Assembly: GCA_039654915.1 (NCBI GenBank) | Contig: CM077599.1 | Span: forward strand, 76,290,001-76,354,000 | Source of the DNA: Aquilaria yunnanensis | Taxonomy: Eukaryota; Streptophyta; Magnoliopsida; Malvales; Thymelaeaceae | DNA length: 64,000 nt | Reading direction: 5' to 3' | In this document: one piece after another, positions 24,039-36,089 of the stretch | Layout: every line of letters begins with the position of its first letter | How positions within the stretch are numbered: position 1 is the stretch's first letter | Translations under genes and position numbers: made by a program | Notes under the pieces: generated by a model | Databases searched by the model: none | What the model was told of the DNA's origin: nothing | What the model saw: only the letters and a program-made list of their open reading frames with translations

Positions 24039-24836
24039 GGTTTTGTTTTTTTGTTGTTAACTACGTTTGCTGAACGTGGTAATTCAAAAAGTGGGGCTGA
24101 ACAGCAGCGCGCGGGTCAAACGGTGGACCAAACGGGTCAGGAGTCGGGCGTAGCAAATAAGGCTCCAAATTGACCTGTATTTACAACCTATGCCACAAGG
24201 GTTAACTACGTTCTCCCACGCCCACTCATCTCACACGGTCCACCCCCAATTCAATCCCTCTCACCTATCCCTCTCAGAGTCTTGACCCAAATCCGATCCC
24301 AACATGAAAGCGAAGCTCTGCACACCGACTTCCGCCGGAAACAAAGCCATGTGTTTTCTAACGCAGTGAATAGAACATTTGGCCAACTTCGTTCCGCCTC
24401 CGCCTCTGACGGCCACTCACTCCGATCCCAACTTGCCCAATCGAAGCTGGGAACACCGACCTCCGCCCCCTTCGCCAGCGTTTGCAAACACTGTGAACGA
24501 AGCTCCGCGCCGCCACCCGACCATCGATTCCTCCCATTGAAGAAGGAAGGTGAGTCTGTCAATCTGGGGATTCAATCTTCTCTCGCTTAAATTTCCGAAA
24601 CCATGAGTCTGCGCTCAGATTTGTCAGTCCCTTTGCATGTGTGTGTTTGCGATTCTCAGATCTCCGCTCAAATTTGTTAGTTGCTTTGCAGGGCCTTTTT
24701 AACCTAGTTCGTGCTTTCCAGGAAAATTGAAAAGCTCCGTCCAGAAACTACAACTGAGGGAAGAGGGCAGAGATGCTGGCGGCGGCAGAGGCAAACTCCG
24801 GTATGCCAACAACTCCTACTACAAAAATGACACCAT
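24039..24836 (+). repeat. Left inverted arm, 798 bp
   Basis: Begins ggttttgtttttttgttgtt and ends ...caaaaatgacaccat. It pairs base for base with 32,790-33,587. It contains a 102-codon open frame (24,282-24,590) that is also open in the other arm, but its composition (proline, serine, arginine rich) matches no family I know. The inner end includes part of the mago nashi fragment. Confidence 0.9.
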
Positions 24837-24879
24837 GATCGCTGTCGTTAAGGAGTGCCGCCATATCATTGCCGAGAGT
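24790..24879 (+). pseudogene. Captured mago nashi fragment
   Basis: Plus-strand reading [17 protein letters not shown] followed by [13 protein letters not shown] matches the central part of MAGO NASHI, the exon junction complex core protein, where the two segments are normally separated by about eight residues (here deleted). About 30 of roughly 150 residues are present. The first half lies inside the left arm and is mirrored in the right arm at 32,790-32,836. Non-functional on its own. Confidence 0.85.
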
Positions 24880-25007
24880 CCTTCCCAGAGAGAAAAGTTA
24901 GTCATCCCTTCTTGGTTTCCTTTTAATGGCTTCTGCTTTGGAAATTTGGATAATAGGTCTTCCCTTTTTATTTAGCTAATGAATAAGGTGCTATTAATGT
25001 GAACATA

Positions 25008-26145
25008 ACCTATTGGGATAATTGCTCTCCTAGATGAAGCTTGGTGCAATTTGAGTTCTGCAGTATAAATAGCTGTCAACATGCTATATGGTTTGAGTCT
25101 GGGCAGTTAATCCTTATCCTGATTTATTGTTTTTTGCAGCATGTTTCCAAGATCAACCCATGAAACGTTTTCTACAAAATTGTTCAAAAATTTGCGAGGG
25201 CACCTTAGATTGGAAAAGGCAAAGTTTCCAGAAATGGATTTTACCATTTCCCATTATGCTGGCAAGGCATGTCTACACTTTTATGTTTGCTAACTCATTC
25301 AATAATTTTCTGATAAATATATATAGTAAGGTGATGTGTCTGTTTATTACTCTTTGTTTTCCCATATGTAGGTCACTTATCAAACAGACACTTTTTTAGA
25401 TAAGAATCGTGATTATGTTGTGGTAGAACACTGCAATCTATTGGCACCTTCAAAATGTCCCTTCGTTTCTCCTCTTTTCCCTCCCCCCTTGAGGAATCAT
25501 CAAGATCATCATACAAATTTTCCTCCGTTGCCTCAAGATTTAAGGTATGCAAAGGTTTGCTGCGTGACCATGATGATATGGAGCTTGTCTGGTTTTACTG
25601 TTTTTTATGACATTTTAATAAGGCTCCTAAAAAATCGTTTGTTGTATCTTGTTGCTCAATTTAATGTTTCAGTCAAAGTTTGATAAGAACTTGCCAAAGT
25701 TACATAGATGCGTTTTATGGGACTTGTAATTGAGGGATACTGAGGAAATATAATTTCCTAAGTGATGCTTTATTTTAACAGCCCAGTGTTTGCAAATCAT
25801 GTGGATCTTCCTTTCGTGGTTTAAAACCTATATATGAGCACAGTTTTTTGCACTTCACAGTCTTAGTTCTTACAGTAACAATATGTATTTATATTTCTAT
25901 CTATTGGACTTTCTACTTTGTATTTACTTTAAAAGATGGCATAGGATCTGTCCTTTTTGTAATTATTTTGTTTGTGTTGATAATTTTTGTGTTTGTTTTT
26001 CATATGTTTATAGCAACAACTTCAAGCACTCATGGAAACACTTAACACAACAGAGCCTCATTATATTGGCTGTGTTAAGCCCAACTCTTCGAATCGGCCT
26101 GAGAGATTTGAGAAGTTGAGCATCTTACATCAGTTATGCTGTGGG
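25008..26145 (+). pseudogene. Captured class XI myosin motor-domain fragment (four exons)
   Basis: Four plus-strand exon pieces with introns retained: about 25,008-25,043 (IGIIALLDEA, phase carried into C), 25,140-25,266 (MFPRSTHETFSTKLFKN ... DFTISHYAGK), 25,372-25,541 ([20 protein letters not shown] ...) and 26,014-26,145 ([20 protein letters not shown] ... LHQLCCGG). The order and exon borders are those of a plant myosin XI motor. Lesions: the intron after exon 2 begins gc instead of gt, and a one-base shift near 25,487 (the run of c) breaks exon 3. R-to-G and R-to-C changes hit PHYIRC and QLRCGG. The segment lies between the arms of the 9.5-kb element; capture with introns implies a DNA-level copy. 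Confidence 0.88.
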
Positions 26146-26523
26146 GTCAGTAACATCTGCCTCTCTTTGCTTCTTCAATCGAGTTTAAGGCAAAAGCTTT
26201 TGTGCTTTGTGATTTAATTTTTTTCTGCCCTTTTTGCTGTCACTTTTAAAGTTCCATTTCCCTATTTTCCATGACACAATTTCTTGCAGCAGCTCTTCAG
26301 ATGAACTGTAATATATATTTAAAGGCATATTCAATCTAGTTTCCCTTGAAATCATATATAATGAAGGTGGCATATTACCATTTATATCGATTATGTTAAT
26401 CTGTTCAATGTTATTTTGCGACTTTGAGTTATTCATAGCAGTTTCTCTGTCTGTTAAATGTTTATTGAATTGTTGATGGTTTTTGTAGATAGTTGTGAAG
26501 GCTCACTCTATATGATGATAGTA

Positions 26524-26655
26524 GTTGCTTTGCAGGTCTTTATATCCTAGTTCGTGCTTCTGAGAAAAATTGAAAAACACCGTCCAGAAAGTACAACAGA
26601 GGGAAGAGGGCAGAGACAATGGCGGCGGCAGAGGCAAGCTCCGGTATCCTAACAA
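26524..26655 (+). repeat. Third, diverged copy of arm-derived sequence
   Basis: The stretch tgctttgcaggtct ... gggaagagggcagaga...atggcggcggcagaggcaagctccggtat repeats 24,680-24,812 in direct orientation with several changes. It does not include the mago nashi peptide beyond the first residues, and is followed by unrelated sequence. Confidence 0.75.
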
Positions 26656-27030
26656 CTGACAAGCTACAACAGATGTGGGATGTGGTTGGAACTGATATCG
26701 TGTGTTAGTTGAAGTGACATTTGGAATAACAATTTTATCAAGTACCAGCATTTCTTTTTTTTTAGTGGCCATTTGTAGACCTTTGTCGATGAACCTCTGA
26801 TGACTTATCTAACAACAACAAATAGGTTGAAAAATGTATAGTGTGTTGTAACTCTTTGATGGCTTTCTCCATCATAATTCAATACTATATAAAGTAAAAT
26901 ACCTGTATACGCAATACCCACATGAACGTCTACGAAATTTTCATTGAATGTCAAAATCCTCTCAATGGTGCATGTCTGCTGATAATAATACATGGGTGTT
27001 ATGATTGCACATTGGTTACCTCACCATGGG
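26656..27030. other. Spacer left of the PIF/Harbinger transposase
   Basis: No gene recognised. The 3' end of the transposase transcript and one terminal repeat of the PIF/Harbinger element should lie here, but I could not fix the inverted-repeat end or the 3-bp TTA/TAA target duplication. Confidence 0.4.
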
Positions 27031-28373
27031 TCAACTAATGCTATGTCGTGGTTGTTGTCGTCTCATCCTCCGCCCTTGATGTAAGGTTCGTGCAATTTCA
27101 TCACGCACTGAAGCCATTTCATGTCCATCCAAATGCAACTCGTTAAAGGGTAGCGGGTCATCTGCCGCTGCATCATGTTGCACATATTGGTGATGTATCG
27201 TAGATGTTATGTCTTCGTCATCCAAATTGTGCGTCTTTATGAAGTTGTGCAATGCAGCTGTTGCAACAACCAACTTCACTTGAATCGTTGCATCAAATTC
27301 ATGCATAAGTCGAAGAATTTTCCATTTTTTCTTCCAAACCCCTATAGTACGCTCAATGATGTTGCGTAACGATGCATGGATGAAGTTAAATTCCTGCTCC
27401 ATTCCTCGAGGTGATCTGCCATTGAAGTCAGATGGATGGTATGGTGCAGTTCTAAATGGAGCCAAAAAACCTGCGCTGTTTGCATATCCGGAGTCGACCA
27501 GATAATATCTTCCTGCATAATTAGCCCGTAACACTTCCCTTGGTATGTTATATTTAACACAAATTTAGAAATAATTCAATCTAGTTTGAGACTATAGTAA
27601 AATAATGCAAAAGCGCATGTACCTGGTGGTGGAAATGGGAATCCTGAACTATCGTTGGTCATACTATTCCGGAGAACAGCCATGTCATGTTGTGACCCAG
27701 GTGTTCCGGCGTACACATATGTGAATCGCATGTCAAAGTCACATGCAACAAGCACATTCTGGGTCGGTTCGCCTTTCCGACCAATGTAGTAGTTGCGTAT
27801 CTCCTCTGTCTCAACAATTGCAAGAATGTGTGTCCCATCAATAGCCCCTATTGCATTATAAAATGCAGGGCATTTACTCATAACATATGGGGGGACAGAC
27901 GCAAATGTCGGATCTGTTGGACGTATCACATTCTCTGACATCTTACATATCGCATCCAAAACAACTTTGTACCATGTGTTAATTGTTGACGCAGAATGCT
28001 CGTACCATCTACCAAGTCTACGTTGTGTGTCTCCATGTCCACACAAGCTTAGGAAAATGGCCAATGCCTCATAACTGGTCATGTTAGTCGATCCTTGTAA
28101 CCCATAATGTTGCACTAATGTCTCGTGCAACTCCCAAAAGCAAGTGACTGTCATTCTATATTCATCGAAAAACTCATTTGGTATTTCTGTTAATTTCCAG
28201 AACAGTTGTTCCCCTGTCTGAATGGGTTCCCTATTTGGCCGTCTCCGAACTTGTGCACTGGTTGCCGTTTCCGGAAAAAGTCCTGTCAATATTGCTCCTG
28301 CTATTGTGTCATCCTCAGTAGCTGTGTTATTTACTACTAATAACCTTCTTAGGCGTTGTAACAATGGAGTCAT
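27031..28373 (-). CDS. PIF/Harbinger transposase (DDE, HARBI1-like)
   Basis: Two exons on the minus strand: 27,623-28,373 and 27,031-27,512, joined across a 110-bp intron (gtacat ... atgcag). The join restores PPPGRYYLVDSGY, the conserved phrase of this family, giving about 410 residues, a normal length. The catalytic triad appears complete: D in AIDGTHI, D in GSQHDMAVLR, and E in NIIERTIGVW. A helix-turn-helix-like region precedes it (EALAIFLSLCGH ... STINTWYKV). The start ATG at 28,371-28,373 follows an acceptor-like ttttag, so an extra upstream exon cannot be ruled out. It is nested in the 9.5-kb inverted-arm unit and transcribed in the same direction as its Myb-like partner gene. Every codon read is open, so the enzyme could still be made. 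Confidence 0.9.
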
Positions 28374-28804
28374 GCTTTCAAGAAGTGTTGCCTCTAAAAT
28401 AGTATATAAAACACCTGGTCAATATGGCACATAACACTGTGAGCATGAGTTCCATAAAACAGCGAGCATGCATGCAATGAATGAGCATGCAATGCATGAA
28501 CTAGTGAGTACGCTTATCTAAACTCCGTACATAATAATATGAAAGCATCGCGAAATGGTGAAGCCGTTACATTAAGAAAACTAAACTCAACACTCCTAAG
28601 TAGTCTTAAGGGCAACGTCTGTCGTTATTCCCCCTAACTCAACACTCCTAAGCAGCCTTAAGGGCAAACATTCTCGCTTGACATAATGATACTACAAGCT
28701 TGGTACAACTATCCTAACTCATTCCAAATGACAGTTTGAATCGGACACCCACTGAAAGGAGGAAATTCTGATACAACACCGCAATGAACTAGTACAATTT
28801 TTAA
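28374..28804. other. Spacer between the two PIF/Harbinger genes
   Basis: No coding region. Contains two near-identical phrases, ctcaacactcctaag(t/c)ag(t/c)cttaagggcaa, at about 28,586 and 28,637. It should hold the promoter of the transposase and the 3' end of the Myb-like gene, both minus strand. Confidence 0.4.
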
Positions 28805-30404
28805 TCACCCCAAATTAACCCCTCTTTTTTGAAGCTGATAATGCAGCCACTGTAACTGGACCTCGGGTGAACCACAACCACGCAGAAACAAGGGAACAGT
28901 TTTTTCATTCTCCAAAAAGTAGTCTGAAGCTGCCATCCAAATAGGATCTCCTGCAGACACACCAGGAAGCGCCGCTACTGCAGCCATAACGCTACCCATA
29001 TCATCCCGCTCGGTCATGGCTTCAGCCATCTCCTTCCATTGCTCTTTCCGGCCGCTGGTGAGGTAGTCACACATCCTTGAAAGTATCTCCGTCCGCTCAT
29101 CCTCGCCTGATTTACGCTTACGTTGTCTGGATCCCATACTAGAACGAGCTGCTGCGTCTGACATGCGTGCATTTGGATTGTCTGAAGGACCGGCAGCGAC
29201 GTTTCCTCCTGCAGGTGGTGTTGCTTGATTCATAAACCCAAAACCCATACCGCCTGCATCATTGCCTTCATGCGTAACACCAGTTGGGACATCCTCCATA
29301 GGCTCATTGGTATCCCTGACATCTTCATCAGGAGAGGCAGCGGAGTCTCCATTTAAATTCGGTATGCATGGATTGCCCCCCATCTGAGCCGACCACCCAA
29401 GCCCTGACAAATCTCGTACACTTGCGAACATCCTCTCCATGTCCGCCAAATTTGGAATCTGCTTACCCATAAGTGAAGCTGCCTCAGGGCATTTCTACAT
29501 TTCAAAGTATAATAAGAAAATCAATATGTAAACTGAGAATTTAACTTATCAATACACAAAAGGGGCAGTTGTTAAAAGCAACAAATTTTGACCAAATTTT
29601 CTTTCCAATTACAGCCGTCCTAAAGTTTTGTGGACAGTTAAAAATTTTTTGGGTTGTTCATTGTTTTTTTAGGTTTTTACTCAAAATGACTAGAGTTGCA
29701 ATGGCACCTGCACTAGCATGCGAAAAAACTCCAAGCCATTAATCTATTCTTTACAATTTTATTATGTCCGAGAAGTGAATATCCAACCTATTAAGCATGA
29801 ATTCTCTAGGTGCAAACAATTCAAACTCATCTTTCAGGTGTGCAGTAAATTTAGACAATCAATCACGTCAATTGCACATATATCTTGTATGGATTCACCA
29901 CAGTATATAGATTTACAATGAGTAGAATTTTTCTAAATTTCATTTATCAATAGAATAGAACCAGAAAACTCTACTGGACACATATACCATATAATGCATG
30001 AATCAATAACAAGTAACAAAGAATTGAAGTCTCATATTACTTACCTGAATGCGAGCCTCCCACCAATCATTATCAGCGATTATTGTTCCCCGCGCTGTGT
30101 CCCAGCCCAAACCGGTCGTAAACCCAAGCAGTGCCTTTGTCTCCTTGTATAGCTTCCTAAGTTGCCTCCATTTATTCTTGATCTGAACCCTTGTGTACTG
30201 TAAACCCGTTTCCTCTTGAAATCCTTTCATAAGGTAGGTCCACCCAGCCTTGGATAACGTGCCCCCTTGTGTTAATCTCTGGTCAGCGGCTTGTGCAGCC
30301 CACCGACAGAAAACATCAGTGGTTCCCGGGTCCCAGTCAGCCCTATTTACTCTAAGAGCCTCATATTGACATCCATGCTGACCATGGACATTGATGCCAT
30401 ACAT
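28805..30404 (-). CDS. PIF/Harbinger ORF1, Myb/SANT-like DNA-binding protein
   Basis: Two minus-strand exons: 30,045-30,404 (or from an earlier ATG at 30,560) and 28,805-29,494, joined across a gtaagt ... tgtag intron. The join gives DNDWWEARIQKCPEAASLMG, the family's hallmark. The N-terminal part (NRADWDPGTTDVFCRWAAQA, then KAGWTYLMKGFQEETG, IKNKWRQLRKLYK) is the Myb/SANT-like domain that PIF/Harbinger elements encode beside the transposase. The C-terminal half is low-complexity and ends in LQWLHYQLQKRGVNLG, a likely interaction helix. From the ATG at 30,404 it is 349 residues. I prefer this start because the upstream extension is hydrophobic and cysteine-rich, unlike a nuclear protein. In this superfamily the Myb-like protein and transposase act together. 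No frame break seen. Confidence 0.85.
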
Positions 30405-30560
30405 TATTGTTCTTCTCCTTAACTGCCATGGGAACCCACAATAATGTGTGTCACATTGGCATACTAATAAGTACACAAAAAGTATCACCACACTCATACC
30501 TATTACTGAACATGCAGATGTAACATCTAGGATGTGCCAATGTGTGTATCTATGTGCCAT

Positions 30561-32789
30561 GACATGAAGAATGGTGCATATGCAGAAATATATAACTTAT
30601 TAATTTTTCAGGACAACGCAGTAATGTGATAAAGAAATTAAACAATTACCCAATATCGTTTGGCAGCAGAAGGAGTGGTAGGAGGGTGGACAACTCGACT
30701 ACGAAGCTTCATACAACACGATACACAGCACAGTGACACGTAAGCCTTGTAACCGTCTCCTAGTTGAAGCTATAAATATCTGGAATAGAAAAATTCTTAG
30801 CTTGGTAAGTCATTTATCAGAAGGCTTTGAACAGGAATGAGGAGACAAACTGTTGAGTATACATGTAAAGGAACAATGGGGGTCAGATTAAATACTTTCC
30901 CGAAATAGACAAGGATAACATGACAGAGAAAGAATCTCAGGAATGATAGTTACACATTGTTACACAACATCGAGAGTGATTACAAGAACAAATTGCAGTG
31001 ATTGAGTAACATTGAGCATCTAAATCACATAAACGATGGCCACAGGACATTATAGTATGATGACAATCACAGGAATTAATACATAAATATAGTGAATAAA
31101 GTTTCATCCTTAAGAAGGGCATCATGTTTCTGGGCAACCAAGGACACAAATTATCATCTTCACCCAAACAAATGTTAACTACTCACTGACAAGTCAATCT
31201 AGCATAGACATGTTTTCACAGGACATCAATGACATACAATATGCTTAAGGACGATAACGCAGAAGCAGGAGTGGGGAGATTCACCTTCAGTGGCAACAGG
31301 TTGAATGTGGGAAACAGAATGCGGGGGATTCGCCAGAAGCAATAGCGCAGAACTGAGAATAGCAAACTTCACAACCTGCAAAGTGACGGACCCATCATTC
31401 TTAAACCCCAAAAGAAACATAACTACAAAAAAAAATTGTTTCAAAATCAAGCAGCTAAAACTTTCTTGTAACATTTGGATTAAGAACTAAAAATTACTCT
31501 GGATCCAGTATCTAAAAAGAGCAGCTTCATTTATTATCCAGGCACTACTCTTGTTGGGTTTAAGTTTAACACAGAAAACGAGGTGCAAAGCATGCATAAA
31601 TAAAAAAAAAGATGTCATACAGCTTCAAAGAATCCAGTATCAAGTCAACTGAAATAGTTAAATATACAAAAACACCACAAAATTACATCACTTTACTGTA
31701 AACCCCTTGAAAGAAAAGCCATAATTGAATAAACACCAGAGTTTTAGTACATTGATAGGATATAAAATTGGATACATGTCAACATTTCCAACTGAAAAAA
31801 CAAATTTACCCCTGCAACCTAAATGCAGTTTCATAATTATCCATTACCACCAGAATTTCTCTATCGCTTTAATGATCAAATCTCTTTTTCTCTAACTGCT
31901 AATTGCAAATAAAAGCCATAATTGGTAATTTTAAGTCGATCACCAAACAATGGAGAAGCTAATTCCAATAACAGAAAAAAATAAGAGAACTTCAAACAAT
32001 AGACATTGAAAAGATTACCAGAACACAAAAAGACCCTCCATATTTGAGACAGGTGGATCTAAAATGCAATTGTTCTTGTCGTTATAAGTGGATTAATGCA
32101 CAGAGAGATGAAAAGATTGACATCTAAAAATAAAGTTGCCCCCAGGTACAAAGGAATGTCCAACAAAAACAGCAACCCGCCAATGACAACAAGAGAAGTC
32201 TATAGGTCTTCAAAGAGAACTAAATAATGCTTTCTTCTTTAAATTGTTATGTATCAGGTTAACTAAATTATGGCAGAATTAGGGAAGCAGGGAACAGAGA
32301 GCTAAAGGGGAACACAATAATGTGGGGAAAACTTGTAAACAAGTGAGCAGTAGTACCATTCATGGACTCAAATACAATTACTATCACTTCACATCCTCCA
32401 GCCCATGCCTTTCATCCCATTACCTTTTCTTTGGAGCTAACTCTTCCTATTTTTATCACTGCCCAGTATGTAAAAGAAAGCACCCTGTTTAATGGTGCTG
32501 TGTCCAGTTGTTTCTTTTCTTATTTTTTTTTCATTTCTCCTAATCTCCTCTTAATATCCCTCACTGCCTCAAAACATCAGCTTTCAAATCCGACGACACA
32601 GAAAGTACCCACAAAATAGAAGCAATATCACAAGATAATATGAGTTGTCAGCCAATTTTACAGCCTCCCACGCTGGTCCGCAGAGAAATTTTAAACACTT
32701 CTTGAAACCAACCCATTATTCTTAAACCCCACAAGAAACATAAATACAGTAAAAAATTTCATCAAAGTCTGAAAGCTGAAAATTTGTCA
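30561..32789. other. Right interior of the 9.5-kb unit, no gene recognised
   Basis: This should contain the promoter end and terminal repeat of the PIF/Harbinger element and the inner right part of the host element. A phrase cattcttaaaccccaaaagaaacat at about 31,395 recurs as cattattcttaaaccccacaagaaacat near 32,713, showing an internal direct repeat close to the right arm. Open frames at 30,937-31,167 and 31,226-31,474 (minus) match nothing I know. Confidence 0.45.
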
Positions 32790-33587
32790 ATGGTGTCATT
32801 TTTGTAGTAGGAGTTGTTGGCATACCGGAGCTTGCCTCTGCCGCCACCAGCATCTCTGCCCTCTTCCCTCAGTTGTAGTTTCTGGACGGAGCTTTTCAAT
32901 TTTCCTGGAAAGCACGAACTAGGTTAAAAAGGCCCTGCAAAGCAACTGACAAATTTGAGCGGAGATCTGAGAATCGCAAACACACACATGCAAAGGGACT
33001 GACAAATCTGAGCGCAGACTCATGGTTTCGGAAATTTAAGCGAGAGAAGATTGAATCCCCAGATTGACAAACTCACCTTCCTTCTTCAATGGGAGGAATC
33101 GATGGTCGGGTGGCAGCGCGGAGCTTCGTTCACAGTGTTTGCAAACGCTGGCGATAGGGGCGGAGGTCGGTGTTCCCAGCTTCGATTGGGCAAGTTGGGA
33201 TCGGAGTGAGTGGTCGTCAGAGGCGGAAGCGGAACGAAGTTGGCCAAATGTTCTATTCACTGCGTTAGAAAACACATGGTTTTGTTTCCGGCGGAGGTCG
33301 GTGTGCAGAGCTTCGCTTTCATGTTGGGATCGGATTTGGGTCAAGACTCTGAGAGGGATAGGTGAGAGGGATCGAATTGGGGGTGGACCGTGTGAGATGA
33401 GTGGGCGTGGGAGAACGTAGTTAACCCTTGTGGCATAGGTTGTAAATACAGGTCAATTTGGAGCCTTATTTGCTACGCCCGACTCCTGACCCGTTTGGTC
33501 CACCGTTTGACCCGCGCGCTGCTGTTCAGCCCCACTTTTTGAATTACCACGTTCAGCAAACGTAGTTAACAACAAAAAAACAAAACC
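32790..33587 (-). repeat. Right inverted arm, 798 bp
   Basis: Reverse complement of 24,039-24,836. Its inner end (32,790-32,836, minus strand) carries the first half of the mago nashi fragment, [15 protein letters not shown]. Its outer end is ...aacaaaaaaacaaaacc. No further gene content recognised. Confidence 0.9.
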
Positions 33588-35114
33588 TTATTTCTTCTTT
33601 CTTGATATCTATATTAAACCGAAATATTTTAACTTATTCAAGACAAGGGGACTAATTTATTGCTTGAGTAGATTACCAAAGCCGATGTTCTTAACAACCA
33701 GCTATACTAGGCCGGCGGGACAAAAGTGAGATACTTATATATGTGAATCTTTGTTTCTTTGTATAGTTATTTGTGTGTTTTGTGTGTATTGCATCATACA
33801 ACTTACAAAATGACAGTACCAGAAATTATATCATGTGGGGATAAGTTTCATGTTTTATTTATTTAAAAAAATTTCATATTTTTAGCATAGTTGATATTGA
33901 GGTTGATTTTTCTTTTACTTCATACCTAAATGACATATAAACACACTAATTATATGCATAAATGCAAACTATATATTTTTTTTCATTTGATAGCATAGAT
34001 ATTTCTTTTTGCATGAAAATACATTGACTTATAATCAATAGGCTCGTTTGTTCTTTTTTTAATTTTTTTTCAATATTATTGGAATTGATCCTTTTGCATT
34101 TGATATATGTTCTAAAATGTTGTATTTTATAAAATATGTATCAATTATTGACATATTGTAATATGAGATAAAAGCAATTAATTGGTATTCTTTTTATATT
34201 TTAACAAGTACAAAAAATAGAGAATTGTATATTTATAAACTAAAAAGAAAAGTAATTGCATCACTTGCAATTTCATAATTATGAAGGCAACATAGAACAT
34301 TTTAATGGTTGGTGTTCTACAAGAGAAATATGTCATCTTTTAAATAATAATTATAAAATTAACAAAAAAGAGCAAATATATTAGGATTTACATATATTAA
34401 GTAAAAAATGATTCTTCCCTATGCAATTAAATGGATTAACCTAGGTAGGATGAAGTGTGATATACGGTAGACTTATATTATGATTTTCTTGTAACTATCG
34501 TTTATAATACAATTTTGAGTTAAAAAAACATATAAATGAATTGATGAAATAACATTTAAAAGATTCATTATCAGATAAAAATAAAATAAAAATAAAATTA
34601 TAGCATATAAAAATAGATAACAAATAATACAACTAATCTCTTAAAAAAACTAAAGAATTATTACAATGATAAGTGGGGTAAGAAGAGACAAAGAAAATGA
34701 AGTTGTGTGAAGCAGTAAATTTGTTGGGTAGGAATACAATATTTATAGTCAAATTATAAGTGAAGTCATCAATTTCTTATATATTAGTTAATTATAGAAG
34801 GAATAAACGATATTTTAAGGACCCAAATTTAATGTATGTTTGTGTGAGTATCATATGCTTCCAATAAGTCCAAAAAATTTGAAGAGACAAATCATAACTA
34901 AAGATTTATATTTACCAATTTTAAATTTATATAATTCTAAAAACATAAGAAAGCTACAAACGATCACCTGTGTTTTCCCAATTTACCACAACTAATTAAC
35001 ATCGGATTAGACTTCACCTCGAAGTACACATCTTCTACCTTGCCTTCCAAATGCCCCACTCTGTGATAAGCAGAACTGCCTCCCACGCCCGCCTCCAACT
35101 GCACGCCGGCTGGT
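33588..35114. repeat. 3' flank of the F-box pseudogene, duplicated at 55,560-57,340
   Basis: Matches the DNA 3' of F-box copy 5: attcaagaca near 33,638 and 55,569, acttatatatgtgaatc near 33,733 and 55,641, and ccttgccttccaaatgcccca near 35,040 and 57,254. Otherwise AT-rich. No gene. Confidence 0.75.
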
Positions 35115-36089
35115 CTATCTCTGCGCCTTGCCAATCCATTCAGGCGGTGGCAAAATTAACAACTTGAACTCATTAGAGAAATTCTCCAGACGACTTATTT
35201 CACCCTCCTGCAAATCATACACATACATGCTTCTTTTCCATTTCCACTGAGCTTATTAACATCTCCGTAAACTTCATTTGAGCCGACCGCGAAACAGATG
35301 AAGTTCCCTCTCGAGCACCCGAGTTGTGATGCTGGCGCAGAAAAGGACCCAACTTCCCCAAGAAACAGCACTTCATCTTCCAAACTCTTGGCCTCTTTCC
35401 ATTTGCTTCTGCCCGCATCCAGCTTGTGAATCCGTAACCCAAGCTTCTTCACGCCATCTCCTAAATCTGTAGCAGAACCTGCATTTGTCACGGATGAATC
35501 CATTTCGACCAGCAGCAACTAACCTCCAGATTCAACCAAAAACCTCCTTGAGTTAGTTTTTGCACCAACAAGATCAAGAGTGCTCAAGTTTGCATGTGGG
35601 TCAACCATGAAAGTCCTTCCTTGTTCATCAACTGCATAAAAATTGCCATTGAAGGAAGCCATATCTGTGACCCGTGGCGTGTTCCTCAGTATGGTCCAAT
35701 CCGTATCTGTGAACCGAAAAAGAGCCATATCTCCATCGAAATGGTGGGCAAACAAAGCAAAGGAGTTGCTCCCCGAGCCCACCTGCCGGATTATTGCAAC
35801 CCTCTTGACACGTTTCCTCGTCCAGGGCGCCAAGCAATGAGGCATGAACATCGTTGTGATGCCGACATATTCATTAACCACCTAAAGAACATGACACTTC
35901 TGTACTCTGTTCTTGAAGGAGTAGAGGACTCTGTCGGCTGAAAATGGACAATATATTTCCATTCTCCCTAAGGAAACTTTGCTGGACTTGAGCAGAAGCC
36001 AGGATTGGTCGTACCTAGGGATCAATCTGACGAGAAAGACAGTTCTTCGTTGAAGACAAAAAGAGTATGTGGCGGTGCCTCCGTTCCTT

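Larger units (their letters stand above)
24039..33587. mobile_element. 9.5-kb Mutator-like (Pack-MULE-type) unit with 798-bp inverted arms
   Basis: The arms 24,039-24,836 and 32,790-33,587 are equal in length and nearly identical reverse complements (six residue changes across a 102-codon stretch). Between them lie plus-strand pieces of mago nashi and class XI myosin, a third partial copy of arm sequence at about 26,524-26,655, and a PIF/Harbinger transposon on the minus strand. The paralogous flank near 55,555 lacks the whole unit, so it is an insertion. No Mutator transposase is visible. A convincing 9-bp target duplication was not found (cactttttt against ttatttctt), so the superfamily call rests on long arms plus gene-fragment capture and is inference. 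Confidence 0.65.

Noticed and set aside
24282..24590. 102-codon open frame, also present in the opposite arm at 33,036-33,344
   Set aside because: Open in both arms only because the arms are copies; a frame of similar length is open on the opposite strand too, the composition matches no family, and there is no conserved motif.
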